Source: Gymnorhina tibicen (lineage: Eukaryota; Chordata; Aves; Passeriformes; Artamidae). Taken from it: a stretch of 64,000 nucleotides of DNA. The stretch covers positions 210,797 to 274,796 of the forward strand of contig VXAZ01002385.1 of NCBI GenBank assembly GCA_013399875.1, read 5' to 3'. Below are positions 1-12,232 of this stretch, piece by piece (the stretch's first letter is position 1; each line of letters begins with the position of its first letter). The notes under the pieces were generated by a model. That model saw only the letters and a program-made list of their open reading frames with translations. It had not been told where the DNA came from and made no database searches. Made by a program: the position numbers and the translations under genes.

Positions 1-86
1 GGGGGCGCGGAGGGGTACGAGTTGTTGAGGGGGTATTTGGGGGGGGTCTCGGTGTTCTTCACGCGGGTGAAGTTGATGCAGCGGCC
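1..86 (-). CDS. ANTXR1: ANTXR1 last coding exon, proline-rich tail (5' part only)
   Basis: This exon opens at base 86 after a ttccag acceptor and runs off the window at base 1, giving 28 whole codons plus two bases. It reads [11 protein letters not shown], then [13 protein letters not shown] and PSAP. The human counterpart is about 86 codons and proceeds into a long proline-rich C-terminal tail; here the proline content is already rising at the window edge. Compared with human by memory, the section after KN is changed and the start of the proline-rich part has drifted, as expected for a low-complexity tail. The stop codon and 3' UTR are outside the window. Confidence 0.95.
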
Positions 87-154
87 CTGGAACAGAGCAG
101 GACGAGAGGAGGAGCGGAGTTACTGGGAGAGGCATTCTCGCCGTCACGGGAGGG

Positions 155-440
155 GCTGGAGCTCGCCCACCGCCCCTGCCAGCCCTGCCAGCCCTGCCAG
201 CCCTGCCAGCCCTGCCGTGGCAGGGACACCTTCCCCTGCCCCAGGCTGCTCCCAGCCCGACCCGCGACACCGCCGGGGATCCAGGGGCGGCCACAGCCTC
301 TCTGGGCACCCTGTGCCAGGGCCTGCCCACCCTCTGAGTAGAGAATTCCCTCTTAGTGTCTCACACAAACCTGCCCGGACCAGCCCGAGGCCATTCCCAT
401 GCCCTGTCCCTCGTTCCTGTGTCTCAGAGCTGCAGTCAGA
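155..440 (-). mobile_element. CR1 LINE 3'-end fragment
   Basis: The plus strand reads as the reverse complement of the avian CR1 3' region, with the recognisable order of GCAGGGACACCTTCCC, GGATCCAGGGGCGGCCAC, TCTGGGCACCCTGTGCCAG and the AGAATTCCCTC block. It lies about 70 bp inside the intron from the last exon. A 9-bp tandem expansion interrupts its 5' side on the plus strand. Confidence 0.75.
175..217. repeat. 9-bp tandem repeat (CCAGCCCTG)n
   Basis: Four to five head-to-tail copies of CCAGCCCTG lie inside the CR1 fragment, in the place where the element normally has a single short C-rich motif. Confidence 0.85.
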
Positions 441-3400
441 GCACGAGCCCTGGTTCCTGCCTCCACAGATGCCTCTTCCCACACCTCAGTCTTAAAACTT
501 CCAGCAGCACAAAATCTGGGATTTGCCTCTTTGGAGCCTCTCTCTCCTTCAAACACCTGGATTTGTGTCCCATTCCAACCATTTACCAACCAGGCAAAAG
601 GGAAGGTTTGTGCAACTAAGGCAGTTTCTTGCCCAGAATTTTTCCTGAAATGCATCCATTCCTCACCAGGATGTCTTGATATCCCAGTGCTCGGGAGAAG
701 CCAATAAACTGCTTTTCTTGCTCCTGGGTGCTAAGCTACAGTTTGTTGTACAGTTTTAAACAAAACCTTTGCCCTCTGAGCTATTAATTTTTTTTTCTTC
801 TTCTAAGTTCCACCTGCAAAAGATCCCACTGTAAATACTCAAATGTCAGAATCAGCATTACTGTATTATGGATTCATTCCTTTAGATATGAAATCATCCA
901 AAAAGGCACTAGAGGATTCCTGAATCCATTCTGTATTTTTGGATTGGTGAGCATGAGCTTATTTTCTGTTTTACTCTTTCCTCTCCCAAAGTAAATGTTT
1001 TTCCTGGTGAAAAAATGCCAAATGGAGCACTGAGCCCCAGCAGGCTGGAGTAGATTTGCTGGGGTAACAACACCAGCCGTTTTTAATCCCCTGCACAGCT
1101 CCGCATCTCCTCCCTGCTGCCCCCAGCCCGTACAGGGAGGACCCAGGGAAGGAAGGTGCTGGAAGGATTCGGCAGGGATGGGAGGAGCTGGTGTGCGAGG
1201 GACACGGAGATGTACAGACAGCTCCTCTCCAAGAGCTCTGCCAGCCGTGGATGTGGAGAAACATCTGCCCGAGCCCCGTTCAGCAGGGGGAAAACGGCTC
1301 CTGGCCGAGGGAGGCTGTGGAGCAGCCCCAGCTGAGCTCAGCCTGGCTCGGACAAGCAAGGTCCTTTAAGGAAAACAAAGATTTCACAGCGCCTTGGACT
1401 GCACCGGGTTCAAGATGGCCCGGCCGGCTCTGGGCAGGGGCAGCTGAGCCCTCCCACGCCCTCCCTGGGGAGCAAGGGTCGCGAACACGAACGCGGCCGT
1501 GGCCACGGCAATGCCCTCCCCGGGGATCCGTGGTGTCCCCTGCCCGGCCTGTCCCCACAGCAGGACATCGTGGAGGGGACGGGGCAGAGCCCAGCTCCCA
1601 CGCAGAGCTCTGTCACCCCCCGTTCCCTGAGCTGTCCCTCGCTGGGGCCAAACGCCAGCACAGAACGGGGCTCAGAGCGCCGGGGCCCTGCGCTCCCCAG
1701 CCCTGCAGCGAGCCCACCCCTGCCCCCTCCCATCGCTCTCCCAGCTCCTGCCTCACCTCTAACGCTGTTTTAATGCACTTTGCTGAGATTTTAAGTAAAT
1801 ACTGTGGGACAGGCCTGCTGAGTGAGGGAAAGTCTGAACCTGAGATTAACCAGTTCTACTCAGAAAAAAACCCCGTAAGAATGTTTTCCTTGTTCCAGTG
1901 CCACATCTCCTGCCACGCAGCTCTAGTTGCTTCAGACTATTATTTGCATTGGTTTTGTTTTCTTTATGTATGTTGAGAATAAAATAAACCCGAACAAAAA
2001 GCAGCAGTCAGAAATCTCGGCCAGAGAACAAATAGCTGCAGTTGTTTTTGTGTGAGAGATGCTCTGTCTGGATGCTCCAAGAGTGAGGTTATGGAGCTGC
2101 TGATCCAAATGGAACTGAGCACTGCCCTGAGAGCATTCGGGAGGATGCACTGAGGCTCAGAAATCCTCGAGCTTGGGGCTGGGGCAGGGCTTGAGGACTA
2201 AAAGCCCCCTAGAGCTCACAGATGCAGAGACAACCTGGGAGCATAGACCTGGCCCAGCAGCCACCGATCATCAGATCCCTCTGCCCCACTCCCCTGTGCT
2301 CTCCACTGCTCTAACGCAGGGTTCAGAGCTCCTTCACCCTGGATGGGCTTTGCCCTTCCCTCAGCTCAGCCTGGATGGGGTTTGCCCTTCCCTCAGCTCA
2401 CACTGCCATTCCCTGTCTCCTCCTCTGCTCCCGAGCCAGCTGTGCTGCCCTGAGCTGACAGTGCCCTGTCCGGCAGCACCTTCTCCTCCTGGGCAGTGGT
2501 CAGTGCAGGGCAGTGGTCAGTGCAGGGCATCCAGCGCGTGTGGAGGGCACAGACCCAGCCCAGGTTTCCTCCTCCCTTCACGTGCGCTGCCAGACCGAGG
2601 GAGTTCTTGTGTTCCACATTCCTCTCACCCGAGCAGATGGGGGCAGAGTGCCAGAGAGGAGTTTTCAGTCCAGATGGGCTGCGATGGACTTTGGCAGCTC
2701 CGCTGCCTCAGAGGAGATGGGGAAGCCAACAGCTCCTCGGGGAGGAGAACGGTCAGACGGAATGACAAAGGGATATCCAGGAAACAAATTACTGTTCCCT
2801 CGCACACGAGGGGCAGAAAATGCCTAACTGGTGCCCTGGGCGCAAATGCAAAGCAGGCCCAGCAGGGAGAGAGCTCCTTTAAGCAAAAAGCTGGATATTA
2901 AACCACGATGCAAAGGTGCAGAGGCTGTGCTCTGGCAGAGTGTGAGCACAAACAGTAACCCTGCAGCTCTGGAGGAGCCGGCTCGCCCTGGACTCGTGGC
3001 CAGAGCTGTTCTCCCACCTGCACTCGCCCGAAGGGGACCCTGAGTCACAGCTGGGCTTTGCACCCCTGACTGCAGCAGGGAAATAAAACATCAGCGTCAC
3101 TGGGCTGCTCCGTGGCCAGCTCTGTGTGACCTGGAGGACGCTCTGGATGAGGAGCAGGTTGCTTGGCTCGCCACCCGCGCGTGCAGGGCTGTGCGGGGCT
3201 CCCCGCTGCCAGGGCAGTTCTGTTCGTCCCACAGCCAACAGAAGCTGAGAGAGCAGTAACAGACCCTCTAAAATGGGCCCAAATGATCAGCTGTGGGGTC
3301 TGGATGCCAAACAGGAGGGTCCAAGTTTGGTCTTCTAACAAAATCTGAGGTACTGCAGGCAAGAGAAGTGCAGGATCTCTCCAATCAGGGGCCTTCCCGT

Positions 3401-4031
3401 GACTGATTTTATGAGTGTCTCCACGGCCACCAGTTACCAGCTCCTCCTGGCTCTGCACCAAGGTTCATCACCTCATTTAGGCATCCAAATTAAGATGGGG
3501 TGGATGTGGAAGATGGTGGCAGAACATCCAGGAGGCAGGAAATGAACCCATTTCCACTAAATGCTACTTTGCAGCCTTAAACAGAAGCGTCACCTTTCAT
3601 CCCAGGAGAAAAAACTCCTTAACCAGATTACACCAGAGCTTTGAGAATAGAGACCCAGTTCTAGGAGTCCTTCTAGCAGGGAGGCAGTAGCTGGAGATAC
3701 AGGATGTACGAGTGTAGGGAACAGGCTGGATGTTAAGAGGCTGCTGCGTCGAAGGCCTTGGCGAGGTTTTATTTCCCTTTCTGCAGCCACAGTGCTCTAG
3801 GGGGGAGTCACAGCTGTGCCTCAGAAGAGACAACTGAAGCAACATGGAGACATTATCAGATTGCAATTCAGTGGATTCAGCAAAACCAGTGAGGGCAGTC
3901 CACTCTCACATCTTCTGTTGTTTTTCTAGAGAGCAGCACTTGCTGGCACAGGAATTACTGGCCTCCCTCTTGCACCTCCAACAGCTGATTTAGGGATGGG
4001 GGCAGCAGGGCCTGGGGAAAACTTGGCATTT

Positions 4032-4170
4032 GGCCATGGAGACAGTCTGTGGCCACGGACACTGAGCCATGGGACAGTCTGTGACCATGGACACTGAGCC
4101 ATGGGACAGTCTGTGGCCACGGACACTGAGCTGTGGGGACTCTCTGTGGCCAAGGACACTGAGCCATGGG
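4032..4170. repeat. Minisatellite, 32-bp unit, about 4 copies
   Basis: Imperfect repeats of a 32-bp unit built around GGACAGTCTGTGGCCACGG and ACACTGAGCCATG. Copies differ by a few substitutions such as CCACGG, CCATGG and CCAAGG. Confidence 0.88.
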
Positions 4171-4585
4171 GCTGTGTCCCCTCTCTCCTCTCCTCTGGCT
4201 GCCCTTGCCCTGTCAGTGCCGTAGGGCTGCTCACTTGATCCAAGCTTTTCCTTTTGTTCTCCACATCTGGCTGAGGAAGGAACGCTGCCAGGGCTGGAGG
4301 GGAAGGGTGGGATGTGGGCGAGGGGGCCACGAGGATGCTGAGTGCTCAGGAGAGCCATGGGAGCGTCTGCTGGGACAGGGATGTGGCAGGAGAGGGACAC
4401 GGAGCAGCACCTGCCTCAGCCAAGCTATGGCATTTCCTAGGAACTCCACAGCCGTGTCCAAGCCACTTCCCACCCCCTCCTGCCTCTCCTTCTGCTTTTA
4501 TCTGAGTCTGCAAACTGACAGGGAGATGGGCTGTGCCTCAGAGCGCTGCACCAGCACCTGCCCAGCCAGACGTGACTGGGATTCA

Positions 4586-4790
4586 GCAGTGTCCAGCTGA
4601 ATCCAGCCCTGGGAATGGACCCTTTGGCAGTGTCCAGCTGAATCCAGCCCTGGGAATGGACCCTTTGGCAGTGTCCAGCTGAATCCAGCCCTGGGAATGG
4701 ACTCTTTGGCAGTGTTCAGCTGAATCCAGCCCTGGGAATGGACCCTTTGGCAGTGTCCAGCTGAATCCAGCCTCGGGAAGGACAGACCCT
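4586..4790. repeat. Minisatellite, 41-bp unit, about 4.9 copies
   Basis: Units start at 4586, 4627, 4668, 4709 and 4750, each GCAGTGTCCAGCTGAATCC then AGCCCTGGGAATGGACCCTT. Copies are nearly identical; one reads GTTCAG and the last is diverged. Confidence 0.93.
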
Positions 4791-5280
4791 TCTCCTGGGA
4801 CACTGCAGCATTTCTCTTTTCTCTGACCAGCTCGCTCTCCAGCCCCCATCCCAGCAGGACTCAGACCAGGAGGAAGCTTTTTCTTCAGTTCCATCCCAGC
4901 CCTGCTCTCCGTGGTTCCAGCTGCTCAGGGAGAGGCTCGCACACGGCACAGCCAAGAGGGAATTCAGGACAGGGAAGGGGGCCCAGGGCAGTGCATGCCC
5001 TCCCCAGGACCCCAGAGATCTCTCTTTAGCAGAGGAAGATGGAGAGCATTTTTCTGAAGTGAAGATGAAAAATGCTTCTGTTTCTCTTGGTTTCCTATCA
5101 AGCTGGAATTAATACCTGGAAAAATATCAATATTTTAAGATCATAAAACACTGGGACTGGCTTCTTTTGCCTGGTTTAAAGAGAGGCCCTGGAAAAGATA
5201 TGATCCTTAATGTTGTTTTGTATGGGTCATTAGTAATTCAGACTTTCCATAAACAAAATCCCGGTTTCTCCTGTTGTTAT

Positions 5281-5366
5281 GAGAAAGAGGAGAGAGAAAT
5301 AAAAAGAAATACAGAAATAGAGAAAAGAGAAAGAGAAGAAGGAAAAGGGCAGGGGGGGAAGGAAAT
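5281..5366. repeat. Purine-rich (GA/A) tract
   Basis: About 85 bases that are almost entirely A and G on the plus strand, ending in a run of seven G. It is low-complexity sequence. Confidence 0.8.
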
Positions 5367-6584
5367 TTAATAAACAACTTGTGATTTGATACCTAATTCT
5401 CACTCAAGCATGCACAAAAACTTGTAGGAGGTTCTGGCCAAATGAGTAACCTTCCCACCAACCTTTGGGCATTTGGAGTCAGCACTGGTTCTGGGGCTCA
5501 CGGGGGCTTTTGCTGCTCTGAGCTCCTGCCAAGGTAACTCCCAGTTCCCAGGTGGATTCTGTGACAAGGTAGCATTCTGTGAGCTTGAAACATCCCCGCT
5601 TGCAAACCTGAGCTGGCAGCCTGCTGCCCTTGAAATCACACAGAGGGGTCTGGAGACAGTTTTAGGAAGCTGTTAAACTCTCTTCTGGGCTTTGCTAGGC
5701 AGCCTGGGCTCAGCCCGAGCGTGCCTGGTGCTGCCAGGAATCCTGCAGCAGAGCTTGGGGATTACCCGGCTGCCTCCGTGCCTCTTACTCAGCAAACCAC
5801 CACTAAATCTGGCTCATTTCGTGATAAAACATCCCCACACCAAAACCATTCCCATCTGTGTCTCATTCCTAAAGCCAGAGCCTTGATCTCAGCCTTGCTC
5901 ATGGAACCTGCCATTCCCAAGGCAGTCCTGCCACCCTGGCCACTCCAGAAATAAAATCCAGAGACTTCAGCTATTTTCTCCCAAATTAGGAGGAAGACTT
6001 GCATGGATAAGATCATCGCTCCAACGGGGTTCTAAGGACCTGGTCTCTCACTGCAGAGGCAGCACTGAGAACTGTGGGCTCTCATGGCTCACCTTAAAAG
6101 ATTTTGTGAGAAGCGCTGCAGGGTGAGAAAGTTCGGAGCAAGATCCAGTCTTCTGTCAGGTCTCAGTACTACAAACCATCCTAGATCTGACTTTTTAACT
6201 CCCAGGAACAGAGTGGTACAAAATGGGGTTTCCTTCTGAGGCCAGTGAGGAGGTGGGATTTACCCCAAAGGAGAAGGATAAACATCAGAACTAGTGACAA
6301 GTGACATTACACTGAACTCCAGCTCTACCAGGGGCAGTTTCCTCCACTGCAGACAAGTATCCTGCCTAAATGCAGCAGGAAAAATCAGCAGAAAACCCAC
6401 CTAACTTCCTTTGATGCCTTGACATGGTTTGGTCTATCCAGATGTTAAAGCAATGGTTTATATTTGTATTTATACAATCCTGTTCTCTTCAAGCAACCCA
6501 AAAGCTGGACTTATTGAAGAAAAGAGGAAACTAAACATAATTAAGAATTCAAAATAATTAAATAAACAAGAGCCTATTTAGAGC

Positions 6585-6619
<35 letters not shown>
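6585..6619. repeat. Compound microsatellite (AT)8(GT)9
   Basis: Sixteen bases of alternating AT at 6585-6600 pass directly into 19 bases of alternating GT at 6601-6619. Confidence 0.97.
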
Positions 6620-8394
6620 CATATGGGACTCAGGGCCCACAGCACAGAGTGGCTCTGCCCCTTCAGCCTCCAGTGAAATCTCACCCAGGAGTTTACTCAT
6701 CACTTCTCATCTGCGCCCGGCTCTGCAGCCCCACCACAACCCCGGCAGCACCCCCTGCTCTGGCAGCTGCTGGGGCTCGACACCTCTGACCACGCCACGA
6801 AGGACGGACCCAGCAGGGGGAACCACTGAAGAGGAAGCAATCAGAGCAAATCCTCCAACAAGAAGTGAAACAAGATGATACAGGCTGCTACCTTGCCAAA
6901 CTCGAGCGTGGGAATGAGCTTAATGGTCCCAGACTCTGTTCGTGCCAGAGCTCGGGAGCGTGGCTCTCCCAGGGATGAGTGGGCATGGGAATGTCAGCAG
7001 CAGCCCTGATGGCTTTTGCAGGAGCTGCTCTTGGCTCGCTCCTGCCGTGGGATGGGTGTCATTTCCAGGAAGATCTGGTCGCTCTTCCCGCGGCCTTGCT
7101 GGAAAGAGGTGGCTCGGGCTTGGAGAAAGGCTGAGTGACACATCAGAGACACCTCAGCCAGGCTGGAACCTTTCAGCTGGGGGCTGAATAACAAAACCTA
7201 CTGGGTACGAGGAGGAGAGAGAAAAACTCAAATGAAAAATTGCATTCTTTTGGCAGCAGCAACTGGAACAGCTCATGGAGGGCAGTGGTAAACACCGCTC
7301 TGGAGAGGAAGAGCGAGCCTCAGCCTCCAGAAAGCAGTGACCTGAGCAGGATCTCCCTGCCTGCAGCTTGGGCAAAGAGGACAGGGCAGGATTCAGGACA
7401 GGATTTTCCATGATGTGAACATGAGAACACGGTTTGATGGCGGCTTTCACCTTCCATGACTCAGGACCATCACCCTGAGCAGTGCTCGTGGTTCGAGGAA
7501 GTGGGAATTACTGTCTGCTGAATGTTGTCCTACAGCATTGGTGAGAAAATTCCTGCAGCGTTGGGTGAGGAATAATTCCCGTCCCTACAGTCCCTGGTGC
7601 TGGGCTTGCCTCGGCTGCTGACGTCAGTGTTAAAGGCATAACTTTAATTCTGTCTGGGATAAATCCTGCCCCGGATCAGGTTGGACTGCACCCTTCAGGA
7701 GCTGCCTCAGGAGCTCAAGGGCCAGCTCTGCTTCATTCCCCCAGCCCTGAGCACTCTGCAGGCCGAGGAGCAGATCCCAGGCTCCTGGCTTTGGAGCTGT
7801 TAGTTCCAGGAAAAAGAGCTAATGTTTAGGTTAACTTTTCCATGGCTGTTAATGGAAAACCACACTGCAGCAGAATGTGTGGAAAGGTTACAGTTTTGTT
7901 CTCAGGCTCTGCTGCCTGTCAGGGGAAATCTCTCAGCTGGGACGTAAGGATGGGTTAAACAGCAGCTCCTTGTTAGTGCCTGGGTGGCTTTGGGTCTGCA
8001 GGGACAGGAATCATCACGTGGACACGTGTAGGGGTGACCTGGGGGGCTGCACAGCTGGTTTTACTCTCAGGGCTGAAAAGGGACCGTGTCTGGTGTTTAA
8101 ACCAGGGGGATTTGAAATCCTATCTCCTGGTTTCTGCTCTTTGTTTAGGAGGAGGTTTCCATTCATGACACTGAAATCAGACAATTACCTTATATCTGAA
8201 CTGCTTTGTCTCTAAAATCGGCTCCTAATTCAAAATAAGGCAGGAGCCAGGGGGTTTTCCAGGGTGACGGATTTTGCTTGTGTGCTTTGTGATGTTCCTC
8301 ATTAATCGCTAATACCTGGCCATCCCCACATCACCCTTCACTGCAGCTACTCCATAATAAAACACATCTCATGGTTTCAGAGAACTCACTTCAC

Positions 8395-8605
8395 AGAGCC
8401 ATGGGATGGGCTGCAAAGACCCTAAGGCCCAGTGCCACCCCTGCCATGGCAGGGACAGCTCCCACTCCAAGCCCCAGTGTCCAGCCTGGCCTTGGGCACT
8501 GCCAGGGATCCAGGGGCAGCCACAGCTGCTCTGGGCAACCTGTCCCAGGGCCTCCCCACCCTCACAGGGAAGAATTTCCTCCTAATTTCCTCTTTGGACG
8601 CAGCA
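8395..8605 (-). mobile_element. CR1 LINE 3'-end fragment
   Basis: The plus strand is the reverse complement of CR1: GTGCCACCCCTGCCATGGC, AGGGACAGCTCCCACT, CCTGGCCTTGGGCACTGCC, then TCTGGGCAACCTGTCCCAGG and GAAGAATTTCCTCC in the usual order. Confidence 0.85.
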
Positions 8606-11600
8606 TGGGAGCTGTGCATGGGAAAATGAACTAGCAAGAAAAACTGTTCCTTGTGGTTAGGGGAGGATTTGAACTACATTAACAGAATATTCCAGCTGCT
8701 CTCACAGATCCCCTGTTTAGAGTTCAGATGAATTAGTACCACCACAGTGTCCCAGTGGTTCTCCCTGTAGCTGCCCGTATTTTCTCTTCTCCCTTGCCTC
8801 GGGTAAGGCTGAATTCCTGGTTTAATTTACACCTGCACAGCTCCTGGCACGGTGGGTTTGGTTTTAGCTGACACCTGGAGCACAGGAACACACCACCTCG
8901 GTGAACGGGGCCCCAGGGTGTGTGGCAGCACTGTCCCAAGCTTTTCAGCTCAGATTTAATTTCCCTGCATTTCAGCTCTGTGTGGGAAGTGAGAGACGGC
9001 GAGTTATTTCCCAGACTGGTCTTTGCGAGTACACAGCATTCTCCAGCAGGCAGGGAAAGTCAAGGAAAGGAGACTTGATTTTCTAAGGGCTTGAATTTGC
9101 CAGAAATAAAGAGACACTCAGATTCCTCAGGTGGTGCAGCAGGCAGTGCTAATCCCTCTCTGAAACTCCCCATTCTTGCAGCAGATTAAAGGTATTCAAA
9201 GAAGTAAGAAAGGACAGAGAAGAAGGAAATTTTACGTGCAATTAGCAGAGCTCTCCTTCTCCACGGTGCTTTTCCATGGTGAAGGTTCAGGAAGTTTGGC
9301 TGTAAATGTCTGATTTCTTACTCTGACTGCTCTGTTTACATAAAGACCAATTTTTATGTCAGCACATGCACACACACATTTTCCTTTCCTAGTGAAAAGA
9401 ACAACTGTGATTATTTTAATGGGGACATTTTCATGCATTTGGTGGCCTCACCCTCTCGTCACAACCAACCACAATCTGCACCAGAGCCCTGGCACTGGGA
9501 CCCACCGTGGTGTGATTCCACCAGTAAACTTCCAAAAAAAGCTCTTCTCCCTGAATCTTCATTAATCTGGTAGGATACATTTTTGCACATAATTACACAT
9601 GGCTTTGTTACACTTTTCCTCTATTTACACCCGTCTGTATCTATATTCACCTATTCAAGCACAAAACAAAACCACAATTAATGCAATGCAATAACAAATT
9701 AAAACACAGTTTGCGCCCTGATTGAAGAGTTCCTGGCCAAGTCTGAGCTTGAAACACATTTTGATAATCTCATAAATTCCTGACAGAACAACATTTATCA
9801 AGGAAGTGCAACTGGCACTTCAGAGAAACACGAATTGTTTGGGTCCTGTGAGCAGTTTGCACAAACAAGCATTCCTGTATTCCATTATAAAAGTGATAAA
9901 GTTCTCTAAAAAATGTATATATCTTTACATCACCTCTCTCTGATGATGTTTCCAATGTAAAAATAACCTCATTAATGCTGACAAGAATGCAAACCTAGTC
10001 TCTTGAAAATGTGAGAAGACCACAGGAATCCCATGTGATCTCACTTCCTTGCCTTATTGGAACCATCTGTGTCTGTTGGTAACCTCAGACCCTCTATCCC
10101 CAGGTCTGACTCCAAAAAACAGAATTTCATCATCTTTTTGTGCATCTCAGCCTCTCTGGGTGCACTTCAAAACAGGTCCTGAGCATCCCTGTCTTTTCCT
10201 TTTGCTCTGGGCTCGGAGATGAGCTGTTAAAAGCCTCCTGCACAGCAGACCAAGGTCTGCTCCCTGGTTTGTTCCTGCCGGGGCAGCCAGGGGCTGGCCA
10301 GGGCTGCAGGAGCAGTGACAGCCTCCTGCTGCTGCCAGGGACGCTGGAGCTCTGCAGGAGGCTGGTGCCACGCTCTGGGCAGGGGTCCCTTCCCTCGGGG
10401 CCGCTCTCCTTGGAGAGGTCTCAGCTCTGCCTCCACACCCACCCAGCCCTGGATCCCACACTCCCTGCCCAGTCAGGGAACAGCCCCGGGACAAGGCGTC
10501 CCCAGCTCCACGAAAGGGCCCGGGGCACGAACAGGCAAGAGGCAAAGCCAAGGGACTGTCTGAGGTCACAGGGAGCAGCAGAGGAGCGGAATCCTCAGGC
10601 CCACAGTATCCCTGCCACGTGCAGGAACTGCGATAGTCACCGCCCTTGCAGCAGGGCCTGGTCCCAGCCTGATGTGACCCTCGGGGCAGGGGACATCTTC
10701 CCTGACAATTCCACAGATCCCTGGAAGCTGCGTGGGCTGCAGCAGATAAACAGCAGCAATTACTCAACGCAGGGCTTGAGGTGAAATCTGTTTCATTCTA
10801 TGCAAGGAATCTTCTGAACAGCTCAGCTCATGTGCTGGTGGGGGATAAAGTCACTGATTATAGCAAGGGATTGCTTATATATGAAAATGATGTAACCCTG
10901 GGATTCAGTCCAACTCTTTTCCAGGCTCCAAAGCAAACAGAGATGCCTTTCAGTTATTTTTCATCTGGCTGCACTATTTTATCTTGATCAGTGGGTGAAT
11001 TAAGAAGCCCACTCGACAGCACTGGGTCTGAAATCTGCTTCCCTTTCTTCAGGAAAGAGAGGAGAAAGAAGGAGGCACAAACTGCTATCAAAACAGCTCC
11101 TCCTCGCAGCTTTCAGGAATATCATACGGTCAAAGGCTCCTGTGTGCAAATTCAAGCTCCTCTTTATGAGCCATTCATGTTGCCTGCAAGGGTTTGAGCA
11201 TTTATCCAGCCTGAGAAGGTTCTGCATTTCATCTGGTGGCTCCCTTTGAGGCTGCTGGTTCCTGTGGGATGCTCTGCTAACCCCTGCTTCTTTTATTCCC
11301 AGGGCATGCCCGCGGCTGGCAGCTTGTCCAGGGCTGGCACCGGGGGCCTGCTGGGTTGTTGCTGGATAACTCGGAGGTGTTTATTCAGCTTGTGGAATCC
11401 ACCCCGAGCAGCTGCACTGAAATGGAGCTGATTAGTCTGGAACTGCTCTGGGCGCCTGCCAGGGAGACAAAGCAGAGCCCAGCTTTGCTGGGAGCACCTG
11501 GGATGGGAGGGATGGTCTCCTGCAGCATCGGGATGAAGCTGGGCAGTCAGGGAAAAGCTGGAAAGCTGCAGCTGCCCTGCCCTGAGCAGCAACACCTCAA

Positions 11601-12085
11601 AGCTGCAGCTGCTGGAGCTCCCTGGAGCCCCTGCCCAGCGAGGCTGGGTTTGAACCGGGCAGCAGGGCCGGAGTTCCAAACCATCTGAGTCCCCACACCG
11701 TGGCCTGGAGCTGCCAGGAGCAGCTCTGAGGGGCCCCTTTGCTGCCAGGCTGGGGCGGGCACTCCTCCAGCTCTGCTTCCCAACAGAACAGGACCAGATC
11801 CAGACCTGCCCTTGGACACTCGGAGAGCCCGGGCTCGCCGCTGGGCATTCTGCAGCCTGGAGAGGACCAAGCCTGTCCTTGTGCTCCTGGTCCTGGAGCA
11901 CATGGGATCACAGGGAGAGGCCACAGGAATGCACACGTGGGCTCACCACTGCCAAATCCCCTCTCACAGCTCTGCCCTGGCAAAGCCTGCACTGGGAACA
12001 CCGGGCTGGGAGAGATCCAGGTGTCTGTGTGTTCCTGTGCAGGGCTGCCTGGCTGGGACTGTCCTCCTGCAGCATCTCCTGCTCC

Positions 12086-12232
12086 AGGAACCCCTAAAGC
12101 TGCTGGATGCAGCCTCGTGGCCCTCAGCATCTCCAGGAACCCCTAAAGCTGCTGGATGCAGCCTCCTGGCCCTCAGCATCTCCAGGAACCCCTAAAGGTG
12201 CTGGATGCAGCCTCCTGGCCCTCAGCAGCCCC
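12086..12232. repeat. Tandem repeat, 49-bp unit, 3 copies
   Basis: Units start at 12086, 12135 and 12184, each AGGAACCCCTAAAGCTGCTG then GATGCAGCCTCCTGGCCC. The copies differ at only a few bases. Confidence 0.95.

Noticed and set aside
1191..1976. 261-codon plus-strand open frame followed at once by AATAAA-like sequence
   Set aside because: The frame is GC-rich, has no recognisable domain and runs antisense in an intron. The nearby AATAAA is common by chance in AT-rich sequence.
2173..2901. 242-codon plus-strand open frame in GC-rich intron
   Set aside because: It contains short direct duplications and no domain; long chance frames are expected where stops are rare.
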